Program-made: the position numbers and the translations under genes | Notes under the pieces: generated by a model | Told to the model about the DNA's origin: nothing | Seen by the model: only the letters and a program-made list of their open reading frames with translations | Database searches by the model: none | In this document: piece by piece, positions 57,636-64,000 of the stretch | How the letters are laid out: every line of letters begins with the position of its first letter | Numbering within the stretch: the first letter of the stretch is position 1 | Assembly (NCBI GenBank): GCA_947652605.1 | Contig: OX393576.1 | Location: forward strand, 12,488,575 to 12,552,574 | Source of the DNA: Elmis aenea | Taxonomy: Eukaryota > Arthropoda > Insecta > Coleoptera > Elmidae | Direction: 5' to 3' | DNA: 64,000 bases

Positions 57636-59513
57636 AAAGTCAACATTAACGTAGAGAAATTACAATTATTGAGTGATATTACAACAACAATAATTATAAA
57701 CTATATCAGTAAGTGTTAACAAAACAGTAATAAACTAACAACTTTTGAGCGACAAATTCTACCTTATAAGATAATAGATTATCTGCAGCTAAACAAATAA
57801 CATATTAAGTGTAAATATATTAAATATTTAAATAAAGTTTTAAAAATTAATGCCAAAATGTATAAGGAGAACTTTAATGTTGAGCGTTTCCACTGAGTTA
57901 TGTGATTGGCTTTCACGGCATGTCCTGTAGATAACTTGATTTCCTGGCTGAAACCACATCAACGGTGGCTTCATATTCCATGTTGTTTTGTTTAATTCAT
58001 CTTGGACATCTTTTGAGTCCATTTCTTAGAAGTTATTGAAGGACTTTCCAGTGCAACTGAAAACAATAATTTAAATTTGAAGTCTCAAAATAAAATGATG
58101 ATACTGAGCAAGTTGAAAAGTACTATTTACAAGATCTAAATATTTACACTATCTTAAGTTAAGACTAAATTAACACATTTAAACAACTAAATTTAATAAG
58201 TTATGATTTACAATCTTATCATCTTACCTTTTAAATTTAATCATCACTTTACTTGATGCATTCTGGTATCATCTTAGTGTTTTCTTAACTTAAGTTCAAA
58301 ATAGTTGTTTATTGCCATAACAAAACCATGTCTTCAAATCCTTCTACGTAGTTTCAACAAGTTTAAAAGTTGACTACTTAATGTCATGACATAATAATCG
58401 TAATATATTTCTGTAACTGCACCAACACCATTGAATATTGTTAAGCACTCGGCTGAAGAAAAATCATGAACGAAGTAACCTGTAAAACGTAATGCATTAT
58501 TGTTTATATGGCAGCTGTATTGGTCCAAAAATTAACATCTTGGATTACTTATAGCCTTAAAAGCACTATTATAATATCGACATTTCATACCTTAAGTGTT
58601 GTAGACTAATTCGTGCCCAGTTGAACGACTTCCTGTCACATGTACAGCAACATGTTCTTGTGGCAACCATATCAGTCCAGGATTGTTCAAAGTTACTAAA
58701 TGGGGTTAGTAATAGCCTTGGAAACCCTATTTATCATCGAAATTCCATACCTTAAGTTTTGTAGGCAAATTTGTGTCGAATGGTCTAACCGTTGGTACTA
58801 AAATACAAATCACGCTGTTTTAATCATTTACACACCATATAACCAAAGAAAGTTGTTTGGTTTAGCATAAAATGAATCAATATTGGGTTTTTGCACAATA
58901 TTTTTACCTGATTTGTTTAAATTGCTCAATTTTTAAACATTGAAAATTATTCATTTTGACAGCTGAATGCAACATGGCCGATACAAATTCGCCAACCTAA
59001 GAAGTAAATATTACTAGTACAAAATACACGCAAAGACCTCCTGCAGTTTCTGCTATCCTGATACTCATTTTCTAAATCCTATAGGAATAGCATTATAGAG
59101 GAAAATATCTCGGATTCAGCTGATGGTGCGCCAAGACAACCTAGGGACATTTTTATGAGCTATGTTATGACATGTTATGTGAAATGTTATTGTTTTGATT
59201 GAAATTATAGGTTAATTTTGGTTAAATATGAATAAATAAAATATGATTAAATAATTATTATGGAACTTTCTATTTTTTATCTACAGAGTGCAAGCTGTTT
59301 AATTGTTCTTCAATGTGAAAGCTAAATCAAAATAAAATACAGGCTGTCTTTAATGTATGAGCCTTTGCTTTATCGATAATCACAAAAATTGAGTTATTGG
59401 TTTAAAACGATTAAAAATATACAAGAAAAGTAATGCATGCTTTATGAACAGTATGGGGAATGACATTCAGGAACGATATTCGTTCATAAATCTAGAACTG
59501 CCTTTTTAAGCTA
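57636..59513. other. Gene-poor stretch with a duplicated exon-like segment
   Basis: A block at about 58508-58615 recurs at 58660-58775 (offset 152-161 bp) with TGGCA...GTCCA, AATAGCCTT and CATACCTTAAG in common. On the - strand both copies end in CTTAAG|GTATG, like splice donors. A 60-codon ORF at 58022-57840 (-) follows a TTTTCAG acceptor-like site. These may be relics of one small gene, but I do not recognise it. Confidence 0.35.
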
Positions 59514-59794
59514 AGGTGACCAATCGTCCTTCTTTTGTAAATTCTGTCCTCCTTCGAAAAGTCCTCCTTTTCGATACATTGACAAAAAATATTCATTCAG
59601 TGTAAAAGTACTCATTTAAATAATAATTAATAGGCATGTAAGCATATTTACATGTTACAAATGTCTTTATTATGCGCATTTATCATATTATGATGTATTA
59701 TTGTTGCAATGAATAAAATGTTTCTTTTGTTTCCTATATTTTTTTCTTCAATTTATTTGTGTCCTCCTTTTTATTGTGAAAAAGTTGGTCACCT
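59514..59794. mobile_element. AGGTGACCAA MITE, copy 2
   Basis: TA-flanked, 281 bp, same ends and internal sequence as copy 1, 2.9 kb away in the same orientation. It ends ~220 bp beyond the SUPT7L stop. Confidence 0.82.
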
Positions 59795-60011
59795 TATAAT
59801 TCAACTTTTTTTTTTTATAAAAAAAAAGATTAATAAGATATGTAATATCTTATAACTTCATTAACACTTCAAATATCTTAAGTATCAAAAATAAAATTAC
59901 ATATGAATATTATTATCACAAAAAATAAATAATACAGTCACAAATACTTTTGAAAATTCTTCAAAAATATGTACAAACAAAACTTTATCTAATTTTATAT
60001 TACTACTGTAG

Positions 60012-61408
60012 TTATTTCATCCTCCGCTTTTTATTGTATGGTGACAAAGTAGACGATATTTCGGATTCTGGAATTGAAACAACACCCGGAGATACAGTAA
60101 CATTCATATCTTCTTCTCCTTCACCAAGACTCTGCAAACTAGTAAATAAATTAATATTAAATAAGCACTTAATAGCCAAAACAAACTTACTTAGTTTCTG
60201 CTTCCAAACTATTCAGCAACTGGAAGCCAGTTTCTAGAGATGAAAACCCAACTTCACCATCCAAAGTGGGAAAATGCACTTGCAAATTATCGATCTCGAC
60301 CACATCATCATCCTCTTCCACTTTCACCCTGATAATCCTAAAGAAAAATTCGTCTTAAATACACGAGATAACATTGTTTAATCAAGCATCATACTTGCTG
60401 CTTTTATCAATAGACGGTGGGCTTTTCGGTATCAAGAGATTTTCGTAATGTTTATTGAGATCGCTACACCGATTTTGTAGCACGGATATATACTTCACAA
60501 CTCTTGTTTGGTAATGATCATGAAGACCTTTAACTCCACCCATTCCCATCTCAACCAAAACACGCTCTATTACATTCTAAAATGAATGAAAATTGAATTT
60601 TGAGCAACAACGAAAAATATATCATGAAACTAACCGGGAAACCGCAGAAATGTCCAGCGTCCTCATCTTCTTGGCCTAATTTAACTCGATACGAAATGTC
60701 TTTTAAAAAATGTTCCAATATATCAGTTAAAAAGTCCAGAACACTTTGATGTGTCGCTATAAAAAAATTGGCACTCAAGTTACGGAAATTCCTTAGTCAA
60801 CATTTCAATGACTATTTTCTACTTACTTTCGTAACCAATATGCGCAAACATGGTAGCAATGCACTTGGACAATATCTGTTTAACAACATTTTCACTTAAT
60901 TCCGGTATTTCGTGTGTGCTTTCAGTTGGTGATTGCCTGAAAGGAAATATAATTGGAAATTATATCGCTTGTGCAAGCAACATCATCGCACCCAAACTCC
61001 ATCGGAATAAAATTCAAGCTGTTTTTAACTTGCTTTCTTGGTATTACGGGAATTTCTGGAATCGGTGGAGCTGCATCTTCTGGTGGAATCAAGTTCGACT
61101 CTATGGCCAGTTCGGCGACCCTTATCATTTCAGTCATGTTGTTGGCATGTTTATGTAACGAAATTGCATGAAGTATTAGTGGATCTGCTGACTGTAAACT
61201 AAAAGGATGTATGTCTATCTAACTTAATTTTTAAAAAGTCCGTGTCTTACACTATATGTTCGGTGTGAGATATTCCTTCGTTTTCATTATCAAACTCTGC
61301 TAAACAAAACTTGTTCATGCTACGTTCTATGTCTCCTGATACATCAGGTATGTATGAATCTACTACTTCGCTTGGTATTTCACCCCAATATTTAAAAGAA
61401 CCACTCAT
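60012..61408 (-). CDS. Supt7l: SUPT7L / STAF65-gamma, SAGA complex subunit (7 exons)
   Basis: Nuclear subunit of the SAGA/STAGA histone acetyltransferase coactivator. Its histone fold pairs with a TAF-type partner. Exons on the - strand: 61408-61251, 61198-60992, 60936-60827, 60756-60635, 60576-60395, 60337-60191 and 60138-60012, giving 350 residues. Residues about 136-185 (SENVVKQILSKCIATMFAHIGYE then HQSVLDFLTDILEHFLKD) form the bromodomain-associated histone fold. Next comes FPNVIERVLVEMGMGGVKGL, which matches human FPDVMEQVFHEVGIGSVLSL, then an acidic stretch VKVEEDDDVVEID, and a basic end NKKRRMK like human CKKRMRKI. Introns are all 50-80 bp. The exon 2 donor (GTGCGA) is weak and is the least certain junction; it was chosen because it restores the phase into exon 3. 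Confidence 0.88.
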
Positions 61409-61469
61409 TTTATTATTTACACTTAGTATCTATAAATTTAAAACACAATTTTAAAATCTAAATGTACCG

Positions 61470-62130
61470 GCTTCACAAATGTCGTGAAGCCAGCAACGCG
61501 CGTAGCTATCAACAAGGCAATCGAACTACTAATACAGTGGACCATTGGAGTGGCGCTAGGTTAACGACTCGATGCATAATAACGTCGGTATAACCATAGA
61601 GAGCATAGAAGAAAGGTAAATAACGCCATAACAAGCTTCTTGTTCAACACCCTCAAATTCGTTACTGGCTGTAGCGCCCTTATGCGGTTTCAGAACTTGC
61701 CCAAAGTTGCAGGGCAGGTGCCTGACTCAATCAAATACAGTAACTTCAGTCGAATTTCAATGTACCCCCGTAGGAAACGAGATATAATTTTTGGCATATT
61801 AATTTATTTATATGGGTTTTATAATTTGAAATACTTATTTAAGAAATTATTTAGCTTTACATACATTTCCATCATTAAACCGATATTATACAGTTTTATA
61901 AGTTAATAATTTGGGACCGTCGTTACCAGGTTTGCTAAAAATTGTATCGCTTAAGGAAGTACATATAGTGTAAAAAATTCACAATTAATGGTTTTGAATT
62001 TTTATTGTTGTATCTAATGTAATATATTATGCATAAGATAGTATTACTCCAATGATCCACTGTAATAAGTAGTTCGAGTGCCTCGTTGTTGGTTATGCGC
62101 GTTGCTAGCTTCACGCGGGTCTTCATGCCT
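61470..62130. repeat. Inverted repeat (~100-bp arms) upstream of SUPT7L
   Basis: CGTGAAGCCAGCAACGCGC on the left pairs with GCGCGTTGCTAGCTTCACG on the right. AATACAGTGGACCATTGGAG pairs with CTCCAATGATCCACTGTAAT-like sequence near 62046. The left arm starts ~60 bp upstream of the SUPT7L ATG, so its transcript may start inside the repeat. Confidence 0.7.
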
Positions 62131-62431
62131 AACTTTGAAGTACCGCAACTTTTTTGAAACCCGACCGATTGTATTTGGTGGTTAAATATGAATGAACTGG
62201 ACGACAAATTTAAACATAATTATGAATTATTTTTTAATTGTTTGTGATAAAAATTAACTATTAACTGCTAAAACTTAACAAATATTGGTTTACGACATAT
62301 TAAAGTGGAAAGAAAAGTACTAACATCTTAAAATATGGTTGAACACAAGAACAAAGTAAAACATAACAATCTGAAATATGTAAATGTATATATATACCTA
62401 ATTTTAATAACAAATAATCAAAAAATGCTGC

Positions 62432-63666
62432 TCAATGTTTAGTTTCTTCTGCTAGTTCTGATTCACTATCGGGATGATCACTGTCATCTGAATCAGAACT
62501 AACTTCCGGATTTACCCCCTTTTCTTGTAACATTGTATATCTGCAAATGATTAGAAAAAACAACGGTTATTTTAAAAGTAAACTGGAAACATTTTATTGT
62601 TGTACATATTATAAGTTTGTTCCTTATTCCTTACACAAACACTTTAAAAAGTAATATATGTTGTTTTAACAATTAACAGTTTTTTTGTTTGTTCGGCAAA
62701 TAAAACTGGGCGTTTTTGCCTTTTAACTTTAATAACTAATTTTGGGCTTTTACCAGCTTTGCTACACTGGATGAAAGCAAAATTATGCTTATCCCATTCT
62801 TTTTCTTTAGTTTAGTACAATATAAACAACTGAAATTTATACTTACAATGTGCCAGTAATTTTTTTTTTTAATTAACAGTGGTGTGACTAACAAATAGAA
62901 TTTCGTTGTTTCAACAAGTGTTCGAATAATACTTTGTAAATTTTAATTGACGTTTTGGAAACTTTTATAGACTTTAAACATTGCGAGACCAGTTTTTTTG
63001 GGAAACTGTCAATACTTTTTAAATGAAATAATGAAAACACACGTTAAATATAGGATGATTGAAAAAATCTGCTGTGCTTACCGGTGAAAAATGTCTTTAA
63101 GTTTCTTATGTCCTTCGTTTTGGTTTGCCTTAAGCTGTGCCTCCAATTCTGGATCGTTTGCAGCTGGATCCTCCATAAAGTTAGGAACATAATCGGTATG
63201 CACATCCATAAGATCTAGCATCCTTCTCTTCTGAAGCTGCTCTCCAAGGACCTTAAAGCAACTCCTTACTAAAAAAAAAATTAGAAACAACAAATTTTTT
63301 GATGCTGATGACTTAATGTTTTGATACTGTTATCAGCATAAAATTTTGCAACTTCGACAAATCTAAATCAATGGTTACTTTGGAATTTGAATAAGCCTGT
63401 ATAAATAATTTTTACCTTCTGCTTCCAATTCTTTCTTTGGTATCATAAGTCCTTTGGCTTCTACTGCTTTTAAAATGCAGTTATGCATGTCATAATAGTT
63501 CGGAAAACAACTGTTATTTTTATATTTTTTGTTTATACATCGATTTATTTCTGGATAGTTGGAATGGGAAAAATCCAGTCTTCTATGCAGATTGTGACCA
63601 TAATGTGGGTCGTTATTCGTGTATTTGCATAACTTTGCATAAATTTGTACTGCTCGCTCTTTATAC
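62432..63666 (-). CDS. DAXX-like histone H3.3 chaperone, C-terminal part (partial)
   Basis: Last three visible exons of a gene whose 5' end lies beyond the window: 63666-63416, 63268-63082 and 62540-62432 (- strand), in phase. The protein matches the histone-binding domain of DAXX. YPEINRCINK, FPNYYDMHNCILKAVE, GEQLQKRRMLDLMDVHTDY and DPELEAQLKANQNEGHKKLK align with human YPEVNRRIER, FPDYGDVLRAVE, GIRLQERRHLDLIYNFGCH and DPVLARRLRENRSLAMSRLD; the domain closes with YTMLQEKG (human YAMLQDKS). It then ends after a short acidic serine tail (SSDSDDSDHPDSESE) and ETKH. Vertebrate DAXX has a long acidic and SIM-containing tail here; the fly DAXX-like protein also carries this domain near its C-terminus. 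The role inferred from the family is deposition of H3.3 with ATRX-type partners. Confidence 0.88.
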
Positions 63667-64000
63667 CTAAAAGTAAAAAATGTTACAAAATAATTTTACA
63701 GTGTTATTTTGAAAGATGCAAAAAACTTTAATTCTGAATATTAAAAAAACATGGAATATTCATTTAGTTATTCAGGCTGTTTCTTGTAGATTTTTTTTTG
63801 TTTCTAATATTTCAAATGGCTGTTAATCCTATTTTAATAAAATAAGAATATTACTGAGTAAACAGTCTATGCACTATTTAAAGCTGATTGTGGGTATTTA
63901 CGGGGTCGTGTCGCATGTCAACAAAATCTAAAATTATTTTAAATCAATAAAAAAGACATTTTTAAAGTTGATAAATGGAACCCTTGAAGTAAGGCAAGCT
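63667..64000 (-). other. Intron of the DAXX-like gene to the window edge
   Basis: Follows upstream of the acceptor at 63667-63668 on the - strand. No further exon is recognised before the end of the sequence. Confidence 0.55.

Noticed and set aside
1..64000. CRISPR arrays, bacterial operons or defence islands
   Set aside because: The window is clearly insect nuclear DNA with spliced genes; no spaced palindromic repeat array or prokaryotic gene cluster is present.

Overview
This is a eukaryotic window, from an AT-rich insect nuclear genome, most likely a beetle or a similar holometabolous insect. The evidence is spliced genes with GT-AG introns (many only 50-70 bp, others several kb and full of transposons), insect-type orthologues, and abundant MITE and foldback DNA transposons. 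The species assignment is inference.

Protein-coding genes I can support, left to right: (1) TRAP1, the mitochondrial Hsp90, + strand, 13 exons from 8653 to 18316. (2) FANCD2, - strand, 12750-16865, a single uninterrupted ORF of 1371 codons lying antisense inside TRAP1 intron 8. (3) The 16-kDa proteolipid c subunit of the V-ATPase, + strand, three exons from 19991 to 31202 with an 8.5-kb first intron. (4) Ethanolamine kinase (easily-shocked type), + strand, six exons from 41929 to 50655. (5) An F-box protein resembling FBXO28, - strand, three exons from 54587 to 53064. (6) SUPT7L/STAF65-gamma, a SAGA-complex histone-fold subunit, - strand, seven exons from 61408 to 60012. (7) The 3' end of a DAXX-like H3.3 chaperone gene, - strand, 63666-62432, running off the right edge. 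All models were assembled by hand from splice sites and reading-frame phase. The genes are unrelated housekeeping functions (mitochondrial chaperone, DNA crosslink repair, vesicle acidification, phospholipid synthesis, ubiquitination, chromatin) and do not form an operon-like system.

The rest is mostly repeats. There is a degenerate ~170-bp satellite-like array (2.2-3.8 kb), a 5'-truncated LINE tail, and a small Helitron. There are hAT-like and TA-flanked MITEs, and an internally deleted piggyBac element with intact TTAA boundaries. The most striking feature is a set of long foldback elements whose bodies are different but whose ends are nearly the same (TA-CAGGGTG...CACCCTG-TA). At least eight complete or partial copies of these occur in introns and between genes, some nested in one another. 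Many short ORFs in the window fall inside these arms and are not genes. I found no tRNA, rRNA, CRISPR array or bacterial-type system.
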